Assembly (NCBI GenBank): GCA_963691705.1
Contig: OY829542.1
Location: 34,086,579-34,150,578, forward strand
DNA length: 64,000 bases
Direction of reading: 5' to 3'
Source of the DNA: Viola odorata
Taxonomy: Eukaryota; Streptophyta; Magnoliopsida; Malpighiales; Violaceae
Shown here: piece after piece, positions 21,076-30,000 of the stretch
Numbering within the stretch: the stretch's first letter is position 1
Layout: every line of letters begins with the position of its first letter
Program-made: the position numbers and the translations under genes
Notes under the pieces: generated by a model
Told to the model about the DNA's origin: nothing
What the model saw: only the letters and a program-made list of their open reading frames with translations
Database searches by the model: none

Positions 21076-21107
21076 GTGGCATATAGTCTAAAGAGTCCAA
21101 ACGGACT

Positions 21108-21455
21108 TCAAAATAGATTACATTGTGATAAAATAAAAGATGTCATATCTATCTCCTTTTTCTCTGTCTGCCATAGCTTATGTCGGCCATAAGCCTTTCC
21201 TAGTGGGAGGAGCCTTGGTCTTCCTCGTCTTATGATAATTATCTTTTGTCTGAAACATTCATGCATTATTTTTCTCTTAGTGCGTCTAGTCGTCATTGCA
21301 TACATCATTTTTCTTTTAGTGCATCTAGTCATCATTGCATACGTCATTCCTTGTCTGGCCGTTATTGCATACGTTATTCTTCTAGAGATTCTCCTGGTGT
21401 ATCCAGTCGTTGTTGCATACGTCATTTTTCTAGAGGTTCTTCTTGAGGGGAACAT
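21108..21455 (-). pseudogene. V0 small basic ORF upstream of the TATA box
   Basis: 115 codons, rich in Arg, Lys and Thr, with internal repeats of about ten residues (TYAITARQG, TYAMMTRCTKRK, MYAMTTRRTKRK). It ends SQCNLF, close to the end of the V2 frame (ENCNLF). Relative to V1 it has indels that change both ends. The same DNA carries TGACG-type promoter repeats, so the repeats may be regulatory rather than coding. Confidence 0.4.
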
Positions 21456-21551
21456 AGGTACTTTTCCTTTTTAGTCCTTTGTGCTGATAGTCTATCTTCG
21501 TATCTTTTGGGAAAGAAGTCATGTTTGCAGTATTTCTTTTTTCTTTTTTTT

Positions 21552-22177
21552 TTATCTGAGCTCAGGGTAGAGCTCTGCCATCATATCTTCATCATACTCT
21601 GGATCAGAATTTGCCTGGGTGAATGCTTCTTCATCTTCTTCCTTCTCAAGCTTGGTTAGCTCTTCCATGAGCTTTTTCTTGTATTCACTTTTGATGGATG
21701 ATGAGGATGCCATACTTGCATTGCTTTTTGGAATATTCATTTTTGTAGGGGTTGAATTGTTTATTGTATTTTCTAAAAGCATTTTGAGGACCGAGAACTT
21801 TGATCCCTTATCCTGAGCATATCCTTTCCCCTACTTAATTTTCCAGCGTCTAGTGAGTATAGGGGGGTCTACTTCAGTGCTATCTCTGATTTCATACTCC
21901 CAGTAGATAATCCATGGGAGATGGAGCATTAAGGTGAAGGATAAAGTCTTTGGATATTGGTTGGTCTGGTAGTATTTTTGTTCAAAGGCTTTGAATCCTC
22001 CTCTGACGATATCTGGGAATGCTAATTCTGAGGCTCCAAAGTGTTGCGACCATCTAAGGAACCAGTGGGAGAATATGCCTGAAATGTATCTATCAAAATG
22101 GAAAAACCATGAGTGTCTGCCATCTTCATACAAGAAAGCAAGGTGCCAAGCTTTTAGATAGTCATGGTAACTATAGC
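21552..22177 (-). pseudogene. V0 ORF2, C-terminal part only
   Basis: Two open pieces (22133-21831 and 21782-21552) in different frames match the C-terminal half of ORF2 in V1 and V2. They show GRHSWFFHFDR, LMLHLPWIIYWEYEI and the acidic end EEDEEAFTQANSDPEYDEDM. The N-terminal half was removed by the deletion ending near 22178. Confidence 0.75.
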
Positions 22178-22527
22178 CTTAGTTCTATGTGTTGTTGCTG
22201 CCATAAGCATGGATACTAGCATGTCTATTATATTATGTTCACTTTGACCGTCTAAATTCCATTCATCTATACTCGAGCCATCATACTTGGCTTGTGCCCC
22301 GGTATTTCTTTCTTCTGATTGTATATCGGGAAAAGAAGGTCTTGGGTAGTAATTTTTAACTCTAGGTTGTTGGTACTTATTTCTTAGTTTGTTAATCTGT
22401 GGGTCAAGGTCTTTGAATTGGTCTATTAATTCTTCCATAGACTCTTTGTTTTTCTCTTCGGTTAGAACCGTGATCTTATTTTTTGACGTAGCCTTTAGTA
22501 GGTCTATTTGCTTTTCGATTTTGCTTA
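22178..22527 (-). pseudogene. V0 capsid-region fragment
   Basis: A frame of 94 codons (22438-22154) carries YYPRPSFPDIQSEE and SSIDEWNLDGQSEH, the central capsid segment also seen in V2 at about 28975-29095. It is joined upstream to MP sequence at TAGATC near 22527 and downstream to ORF2 near 22178. Short shared bases at the joins suggest microhomology-mediated deletions. Confidence 0.75.
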
Positions 22528-23460
22528 GATCTTCTAGAGTTTATTATACTAGGTATCTTTGACGGGGTCATTCTTATTATATTTATACTCCTTCTAGGTG
22601 GCTCAAATACTAGTCTAATATTTCCTTGATCATCTTCTTCTATAATGGTTGGTTGTACTTTAGGAATTATAGCTGGAGCTTCATTTAAATTTGGTAAAAT
22701 CCATTGTTCTGGAAAAGTTACTTCATTCCGTCTTATGACTTTTGGTATCTGTACTAAGGCATGTTCAGTATTAACTTCTATTAGAAATGTTTCTTGTTTT
22801 GGTGACTTTCGTAATGCTCTTGGATTTATATTTGTTGACATGACTTTATAATGTATTCTATATATTAAAGCAATATTTTTTGATCCTTTGATCATATTAT
22901 CAGGTGTCTTAATATTCAATGTTAATACTCTAAGTATGTTGGGATCTGTTAAGGATACCGTGAAGTTTGGAAAGCAATTTAGGTATACTGTTCCTTTTAC
23001 CAAATTGGAGCTAAACAAGGCTAACAAGGAATCATTGAATAATTTGAACGTAGCATCTCTTAAACACATAAGTATTGGTGAATCTAGTTCAGTTCTGTGA
23101 AGAGGTTTAACTGCTACTTGTATGAATCCTATATGCATAAATTTATATCTTTTCCTAAATTTTCTTACCTAACTTTCTTCAATAAGTTATCTGGTGTCTT
23201 CTCTTGGATTTATAGGAAGGGTCCTTTCTGTGGTTTCTATAACATAATCTTGAAATAAATCAAATTTTCCTATTTCATATATGTCTTCCTTTTTGACTGT
23301 GGGTATAGTCCAATTTTGTAGCCTTTGTTCTATTTCTGCAATTCTAGTTTCTTGCCTGTTGTAATCTTCTAATTCCAATTGTTCTTCTAAAAGGGATTCA
23401 TTTTCATTATCATGACTAACTTGACTAGAACTACCAAAGAACTTCGCGATTCTTTTTATG
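22528..23460 (-). pseudogene. V0 movement-protein fragment
   Basis: It matches the MP domain of V1 (55781-54786). The ATG of V1 is ATA here, and a TAG lies near 23168-23170. Two open pieces remain (23480-23187, 23138-22476). The FMHIGFIQVAVKPLHR and SPILMCLRDATFK motifs of the 30K-type movement domain are present. Confidence 0.8.
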
Positions 23461-23718
23461 TTAACAAAGTTTAGTATCAATCGTTCATTTCAAGGATAAA
23501 GTTAAAGATTTTGTTTTTCTTCTTTTCTTCTTTTCCAGATATCTATGATAGCTTAATCGGGACCACCTCTTATGCTTCCTTAGCTGGGCTGACCAAACGG
23601 ATTTGATGGCTGACCAACGCTTAGGCTACCTAAGATCGTTTGGGATAGAAGTCTGGATGAATTACAATACCCTTACCCTTACCCCCTGTGGGACGAGAGC
23701 TACTTGGCTCCGCTACCA

Positions 23719-23956
23719 TTTATGAATCGGATCATCTAAGGCGTGAATCTTTAGAAATGACAGAGGAGGATGTAGAAGTTAGAGAAGGACTTGGACGTCT
23801 AACATAGGTGGCATCAAAAGCTTAGGCTACCTAAGATCCGATTCACAAATGGTAGCGGAGCCAAGTAGCTCTCATCCCGCAGGCGATCGTTTGGGATAGA
23901 AGTCTGGATGAATTACAATACCCTTACCCTTACCCCTTGCGGGATGAGAGCTACTT
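23719..23956. repeat. Scrambled viral primer-site cassette
   Basis: A minus-oriented leader piece (to about 23819) meets a GCTTAGGCTACCTAAGATC block. A plus-oriented 50-bp piece follows with a primer box at 23850-23862, bounded by GATC on both sides, then a minus-oriented stretch runs into V1. The pieces are near-identical to the ends of V0 and V1. Confidence 0.7.
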
Positions 23957-23982
23957 GGCTCCGCTACCATTTGTGAATCGGA

Positions 23983-24603
23983 TCATCTAAGGTGTGAATC
24001 TTTAGAAATGACAGAGGAGGATGTAGAAGTTAGAGAAGGACTTGGACGTCTAACATAGGTGACATCAAAAGCTTGGATAGTTCTAAATGCATATGGGTGT
24101 GATGATTTAGAGGATGACGGAGATGATGAAGATGAAGAGGGTCTTACAAAAGATGGTCTAATGGAGGTCGGTCTTTGCCTAATGGAGGTAGGTCTTTGTC
24201 TGATGATATAAGAATACTGACTAGTTCTGAATACTGCAGGAATAGTAATATTGGAAGGTCGTGGTCGTGGCTGAAGTGGTTCGACATGAATTAAATTATC
24301 ACAGAGAATTTGATTTCTATTGATTGTATTGAAAACTTTGTCTATTGTTTTATTTGTTGCTATAATCATATTTCTTAATAATTCTACTTTAATCAAATCT
24401 TCACTCCATAATGGTGTTCTTTCAGGTGATATGGGAACAACATTATCATTTTCGTCATTTGCTGCATCATTAAGATTCTGGATGTATGCTTGTTGAAGGA
24501 AATTAGCATGGGATATTAATTCTGTTCTAAGTTGTTCTAAGTCTATTAATCTATCTGTTCTTAGTAATGCAAGACAAGTTGCTAGCTTATCAAAAATAGA
24601 CAT
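23983..24603 (-). CDS. V1 leader ORF (unknown function)
   Basis: 206 codons, open. The ATG at 24603 is chosen because V0 and V2 share it (MSIFDKL or MSIWDKL); an in-frame ATG at 24732 adds a non-conserved extension. The N-terminal 110 residues are helical-looking (LRTDRLIDLEQLRTELISH, then TPLWSEDLIKVELLRNM). The C-terminal part is Ser, Arg and Pro-rich with a tandem RQRPTSI repeat. It lies between the transcription start and the primer site, like small leader ORFs of other caulimovirids. I do not recognise the family. Confidence 0.6.
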   Translation of the reverse strand: MSIFDKLATCLALLRTDRLIDLEQLRTELISHANFLQQAYIQNLNDAANDENDNVVPISPERTPLWSEDLIKVELLRNMIIATNKTIDKVFNTINRNQILCDNLIHVEPLQPRPRPSNITIPAVFRTSQYSYIIRQRPTSIRQRPTSIRPSFVRPSSSSSSPSSSKSSHPYAFRTIQAFDVTYVRRPSPSLTSTSSSVISKDSHLR

Positions 24604-24762
24604 GATGTTGTATGCAAAGAAATTTAAAAGGCAAGGCTTAAAACAGTAATGAAAGCTTTTTAAGATTAAAAGAAAGCGTTTAAAACTTACAAAGTATAGA
24701 AATTCCAGGAAATTGATGCGAGAGATTGTCAAATTTTTTAGAGTGTTTTTAGGAAACTGCTT

Positions 24763-24815
24763 TTTATTTCTTAATCGCTCTGCCCTTCAATTGAGCGCCC
24801 AACTTGTTTATATAG
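24763..24815 (-). promoter_or_regulatory. V1 TATA box and poly(A) signal
   Basis: TATATAAA (24815-24808) and AATAAA (24768-24763), minus strand, with the spacing seen in V0 and V2. Confidence 0.7.
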
Positions 24816-24916
24816 TGGCATACAGTCTAAAGAGTCCAAACGGACTTCAAAATAGATTACATTGTGATAAAATAAAATATATCATATCTATCTCCTTTTT
24901 CTCTGTCTGCCATAGC

Positions 24917-25264
24917 TTATGTCGGCCATAAGCCTTTCCTAGTGGGAGGAGCCTTGGCCTTCGTCGTCTTTTTGATAATTATCTTTTGTCTGAAACATTC
25001 ATGCATTATTTTTCTCTTAGTGCGTCTAGTCGTCATTGCATACATCATTTTTCTTTTAGTGCATCTAGTCGTCATTGCATACGTCATTCCTTGTCTGGCC
25101 GTTATTGCATATGTTATTCTTCTAGAGATTCTCCTGGTGAATCCAGTCGCTGTTGCATACGTCATTTTTCTAGAGGTTCTTCTTGAGAGGGGAACATAGG
25201 TTCTTTTCCTTTTTAGTCCTTTGTGCTGATAGTCTATCTTCATATCTTTTGGGAAAGAAGTCAT
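24917..25264 (-). CDS. V1 small basic ORF (possible ORF3)
   Basis: 116 codons from the ATG at 25264, which starts MTS as in V2 (33852). Very rich in Arg, Lys and Thr with imperfect repeats. Predicted pI would be very high, suggesting nucleic-acid binding if expressed. It overlaps the promoter repeats, so coding status is uncertain. Confidence 0.35.
   Translation of the reverse strand: MTSFPKDMKIDYQHKGLKRKRTYVPLSRRTSRKMTYATATGFTRRISRRITYAITARQGMTYAMTTRCTKRKMMYAMTTRRTKRKIMHECFRQKIIIKKTTKAKAPPTRKGLWPT
25070..25086 (-). promoter_or_regulatory. as-1-like paired TGACG box in the V1 promoter
   Basis: Minus strand TGACGTATGCAATGACG: two TGACG half-sites with a 7-base spacer, the spacing of the as-1 element of the CaMV 35S promoter (established). 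A half-degenerate copy lies at 25031-25047. It is about 260 bases upstream of the TATA box. Confidence 0.55.
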
Positions 25265-25296
25265 GTTTGCAGTATTTTGCATTTTTTTTCTTTTTT

Positions 25297-26528
25297 TTAT
25301 CTGAGCTCAGGGTAGAGTTCTGCCATCATATCTTCATCATACTCTGGATCAGAATTTGCCTGGGTGAATGCTTCTTCATCTTCTTCCTTCTCAAGCTTGG
25401 TCAGCTCTTCCATGAGCTTTTTCTTATATTCACTTTTGGAGGATGATGAGGATGCCATACTTGCATTACTTTTTGGAATATTCACTTTTGTAGGGGTTGA
25501 ATTGTTGATTGTATTTTCTGAAAGAGCATTTTGAGGACCAAGAACTTTGATCCCTGTACCTGAGCATATCCTTTCCACCACTTAATTTTCCAGCGTCTAG
25601 TGAGTATAGGGGGGTCTACTTCAGTGCTATCTCTGATTTCATACTCCCAGTAGATAATTCATGGGAGATGGAGCATTAAGGTGAAGGATAAAGTCTTTGG
25701 ATAATGGTTGGTCTGGTAGTATTTTTGTTCAAAGGCTTCGAATCCTCCTCTGACGATATCTGGGAATGCTAATTCTGAGGCTCCAAAATGTTACCACCAT
25801 CTAAGGAACCAGTGGGGGAATATGCCTGAAATGTATCTATCAAAATGGAAAAACCATGAGTGCCTGCCATCTTCATACAAGAAAGCAAGGTGCCAAGCTT
25901 TTAGATAGTCTTGGTAACTTTAGCCTTCTGGAACGAATGGCTGAGAGAAAGTCTTTTGAGTATACAAGTTCATTTTCCAGTCAGCTGGAGTTAAGACTTT
26001 GAGTATTCTGCATTTTGAGTATATGTATTTTTCAAGATGTTCAGGTCTTGTATGATGGGTGATTTCAACAGAATCAGAGTCTACTAAGATAAATTCATAG
26101 AATACTCTGGTTTTGTCTAGTGATTCTGGAATGTAGGTGAAGTCTTTTGGGAATACATGAGAGAGTATAGTTCTGAGGTCGAATCCAAATTCAGGTTCTA
26201 TAAAGGCTATGTTTTGAATACTTGGTTTGTTGACAGGATAATGTGTTATGGGCTTATTTTGGTTCTGTGGCATAGGTATAGTTCCAAGAATGTTTGGTCT
26301 GCTGGTTATTGAAGCGGGAGCTCTACTGGGCTGGACTTGTAAGGCTTGGACATAGTTTGAGGGTGTCTTTGGGCTTGGTGTCCTAGGAAGGAATATTGAT
26401 GTTGGGTTTACAGGCCTGGGTGTCCTTGGGCTAGGTAGTGCAAAAGGATTGGGTGAGGTTGGTATGTCTGGTATACTCATGGCATAGGATGCCTTAGTCT
26501 TCTTCTTTGGGTCGTCCTTGCTTGTCAT
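25297..26528 (-). pseudogene. V1 ORF2, interrupted
   Basis: It starts MTSKDDPKKKTKASYAM at 26528 and is open to a TAA at 25920-25922. Homology then continues through shifted pieces (GRHSWFFHF region near 25870, WIIYWEYEI near 25640, acidic tail ending ELYPELR at 25297). Unknown function; a second ORF of about 50 kDa is a florendovirus trait. The N-terminal third is Pro-rich. Confidence 0.75.
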
Positions 26529-26580
26529 CTGATTGTCCCTGTAAGAATTCTGGAGATAAAAAGTCTGGAAGGGAATTATT

Positions 26581-26741
26581 TTCTCCTTTAATATGTTCAA
26601 TGTCAAATTGAAAGTATTGCTTGCCATCTGGCAAAAATCTATTTTGATACAAGATTTTCAACATCCTTTTCTAAAATGTATTTTGCGCTTTGACAATCAA
26701 TACGAAGTAAAAATCTTTTATTGAATAAATCATCTTGAAAT
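26581..26741. repeat. 161-bp target duplication, left copy
   Basis: Identical by eye to 35230-35390. It belongs to the V1 RNase H-ORF2 junction and sits directly before V2. Confidence 0.9.
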
Positions 26742-26796
26742 GGTAGACGCTCCGAAAATGACTCGACCTTCCTAGTAAGACGATCCGGTTTAGAAA

Positions 26797-26809
26797 TGGT
26801 AGCGGAGCC
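26797..26809 (+). other. V2 primer-binding box, 5' copy
   Basis: TGGTAGCGGAGCC. It resembles the complement of plant initiator tRNA-Met (TGGTATCAGAGCC) with two mismatches. It marks nucleotide 1 of the genome by caulimovirid convention. From 26810 to 27068 is a G-rich then AT-rich untranslated leader. Confidence 0.7.
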
Positions 26810-27068
26810 AAGTAGCTCTCTTTCCGAGGGGGGTAAGGGTAAGGAGGTTTTGACTCTTCCTAACTCTCACCACAGGAGATTTTAGGTACGTTCGGTGTTG
26901 GTCAGCCGTGAAATCCGTTGGTTTAGCCGTAAAGCCCAGAGAGGTAGGTGGTCCAGGTGGTGGTCCCGACGAATTTACCTAAAAACTACTATAGTAAGAG
27001 GAAAAAGAAGATAATAAACAATTTTACCTTTATCACCAAAAGAAAGATAGTTATTAATCTTTGATATC

Positions 27069-30000
27069 ATGGAAAGATTCGGAAATATCTTTGGAAGTTC
27101 AAGTCATAGTAATCAAGAAGTAAAAGATGATTTGGAAGACTATAATAGGCAAGAATTGCATATAGCAGAAATAGAACAACACTTAAAAAATTGGACTATT
27201 CCAAAAGAAAGTATAAAGAATATATACGAAATTGGATCTTTTAGATTATTTCATGATTATGTAATAGAAACTACAGAGAAAACAATTCCCATAAGTTCTG
27301 AACAAAAAACAATTCAGATGATAGAAAAAAGACAAATTGAAAAATTCAGAAAGAAATACAGATTCATGCATATTGGATTAATTCAGATAGCAGCCAAACC
27401 ACTCTATAGACTTGGTATGGATTCACCAATTCTTATGTGTTTAAGAGATGCAAGATTTAAGAGATTTGATGAGTCTTTACTAGCAATATTTCAGTCAAAC
27501 ATGACTAGAGGACCAGTTTACCTAAACTGTTATCCAAATTTCACAGTTTCTTTAACAGACCCAAATATACTAAAAGCTTTAACTCTCAACTTAAACGTTT
27601 TAGATAATATGCTTGAAGGATCGAAAGGAATAGCAATAATATACAGAGTCTATTACAAAGTAATGTCAACCAATATAAATCCAAAAGCCTTAAGACATTC
27701 TCCAAGAGATGAGTCACTTTTGATAGAAGCCAATACAGAACATGCTATGATTCAGACACCAAAATTGTTAAAATGGGATCAAGTAACCTTTCCAGATGAA
27801 TGGATCCTATCCGGAATTAATGATTCACAATCTATAGTACCTAGAACTCAGCCTGCAAGAGCAGAAGAAGATGAAAATGGAAATATTAGATTAATATTTG
27901 AACCACATAGAAGAAGTATAAATATAACTGACTTTCAACCCTCAGAAACTGCTAATATAATTGACTCTAGAGGATCAGCAAGCAGCCGTAGACTAAGTAG
28001 AAGCCAATCTAACTCTGCTATAACAAGATTAAATTTAACAAATTTAACAGGAGTCGATTTTAATCGAACAATACCCAGACCAATCTACACAGATCAAAAT
28101 AGTTTTCAAACCTGCGAACAAGAAACAGTAAGAACACCGTCACCTACAGAAAGTGACATGAGATATACGAACCAGATTAACATGATTACAAGAAAATATG
28201 AAATAGACAAAGAAAGATTAAGAAAAGAATTTGATCATCCCTCCAATAATAATATAAGAACTCATTTCTTTAATTATTATACAAAAGAACAAAAAGACAG
28301 TATAAGAGAACAATTTTATACATATCTAGATGAGGTAAAAATGCATGTACCTTTTTTTACCTGGTTCAAAAGACATAAAGAATTATTAAATACAAACAAT
28401 ATAAATGTTATTAAGACACCAGTTCAAAGTTGGAAAACAACCACTAATGACGAAATCAAAGCAGTATATCCACCATTTGAAGAAATTAAGATAAAACATC
28501 ATAGTATTGATATATCAGCATCACCCTTAAAAGAGGTTAAAGAAGAAAATAGAGATGTTAAGATAAAAGATATAAAGAATATACAATCTCAGAATAATTA
28601 TACAAACATTCTATTAAATACCATGGCACAACAACTTAATACGATAGAAGAAAATACTCCCCCTAAAGTACAGTATACAGGACATACATACGTAGGAGAA
28701 GGAAGTAAGGTCCCTATAGAAAAAATAGAAAAACCCTTAAAGATAAGTAATCCAATAATTAAACCCAACACCATGCCAGGATTTAAAGAAAACTTCAGAC
28801 TCTCGAAAGAAGATGCGCTCTTACAAAAGATTAGTCAAGAATTAGATAACATAAAACCAAAGAACCAAATTTCAGTCCTAACTAAAGAAAATCTAGAAAC
28901 AATATCAGATCAGTTCAAAGAACTAGAAATAAATAGAATAAAAGGAACAAATTATCAAAGACCTGATATTAAACATTTTTATCCAAGACCCTCTTTTCCA
29001 GATATGCAATCAGAAAACAAAAATACTAGACAACAGAATAAATATGATGGTTCAAGCATAGATGAATGGAACTTAGATGGTCAAAGCAAACATGAAATTA
29101 TGAGTATGTTAGCCGCTATGCTAATGGCAGCCACAACTCACAGAACTAGAGGTAACACTGATAAACAAGTAGCTTATATACTGATGGCTGGATTTTCTGG
29201 AATGCTTAAAGGATGGTGGGATAATTATCTCACTCTAACAGAAAAATTAGCCATAATGAACGCCACTAAAATAGAAGAAGAAGAAGTAGTAGAAGATGCT
29301 ACAAATGTTTTGATATTTTCTATTTTAAAACATTTTATTGGAAAGCCAGAACAAATTCAAGAAGAAACAACAGAAATACTAATGAATTTAACCTGTCCCA
29401 AATTACAGGATTTTTCATGGTGTAAAGACATGTTTTTATCAAAGGTATTTCTAAAAGACGATTGTAGTCTTCCCTTTTGGAAGGAAAAATTCATATCAGG
29501 ACTTCCTAGATTATTTGCAGAAAAAGTTAGAACTAAAATGAAAGAAGCCAATCAAGGAATAATACCCTATGAAGATTTAACATACGGAGAATTAATAGCT
29601 CATATAAATACGGTAGGATTATCCCTCTGTACAGACTTAAAATTAAAGGCAAAACTAAAGAGTGATAAGTTAGTTGGCAGAAAAGAATTGGGATCTTTTT
29701 GCTCGCAATACGGTTACGAAACCATTAGAGCCCCATCAAGAAGTTATAAAAAACAGAGTAAACAATACAGGAAATCGTATAAGTCTAAATATACAGACAA
29801 GCCTAAAGAAAGACCCTTTAAACCATATAAAAAGGCATATCATAAGAAAAAATATAATAATTATAAAGGGAAAATAAGAACAAATGTCGGACAACCCACT
29901 TGTTATAAATGTGGAAAAACAGGCCATTATAAGAACGAATGTAAAATGAAAGAAAAAATACAAGCTTTAGAATGTGAAGAAGATTTCAAGGAAGAACTTG

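Larger units (their letters stand above)
20153..23718 (-). mobile_element. Endogenous pararetrovirus copy V0, internally deleted
   Basis: Read on the minus strand from a primer box at 23718-23706: MP segment, short CP segment, ORF2 C-terminal segment, basic frame, TATA and AATAAA, leader frame, and a second primer box at 20230-20218. That is genome order with about 4.8 kb missing in two deletions (near 22527 and 22178). All of protease, RT and RNase H is gone. Nucleotide identity to V1 is high, so both belong to one viral lineage. Confidence 0.8.
23957..26741 (-). mobile_element. Pararetrovirus V1, segment 3 (3' end of genome)
   Basis: On the minus strand this holds the end of RNase H, ORF2, the basic frame, TATA and poly(A) signals, the leader ORF and the closing primer box. 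It continues V1 from 35391-39598 across the V2 insertion. PBS-to-PBS length over the three V1 segments is about 8.26 kb after removing the duplications, close to the V2 unit of 8,375 bp. Confidence 0.8.

Noticed and set aside
22888..23100. Plus-strand frames over the viral MP regions (also 54967-55173)
   Set aside because: They are antisense to the MP reading frame, which has the recognisable motifs.
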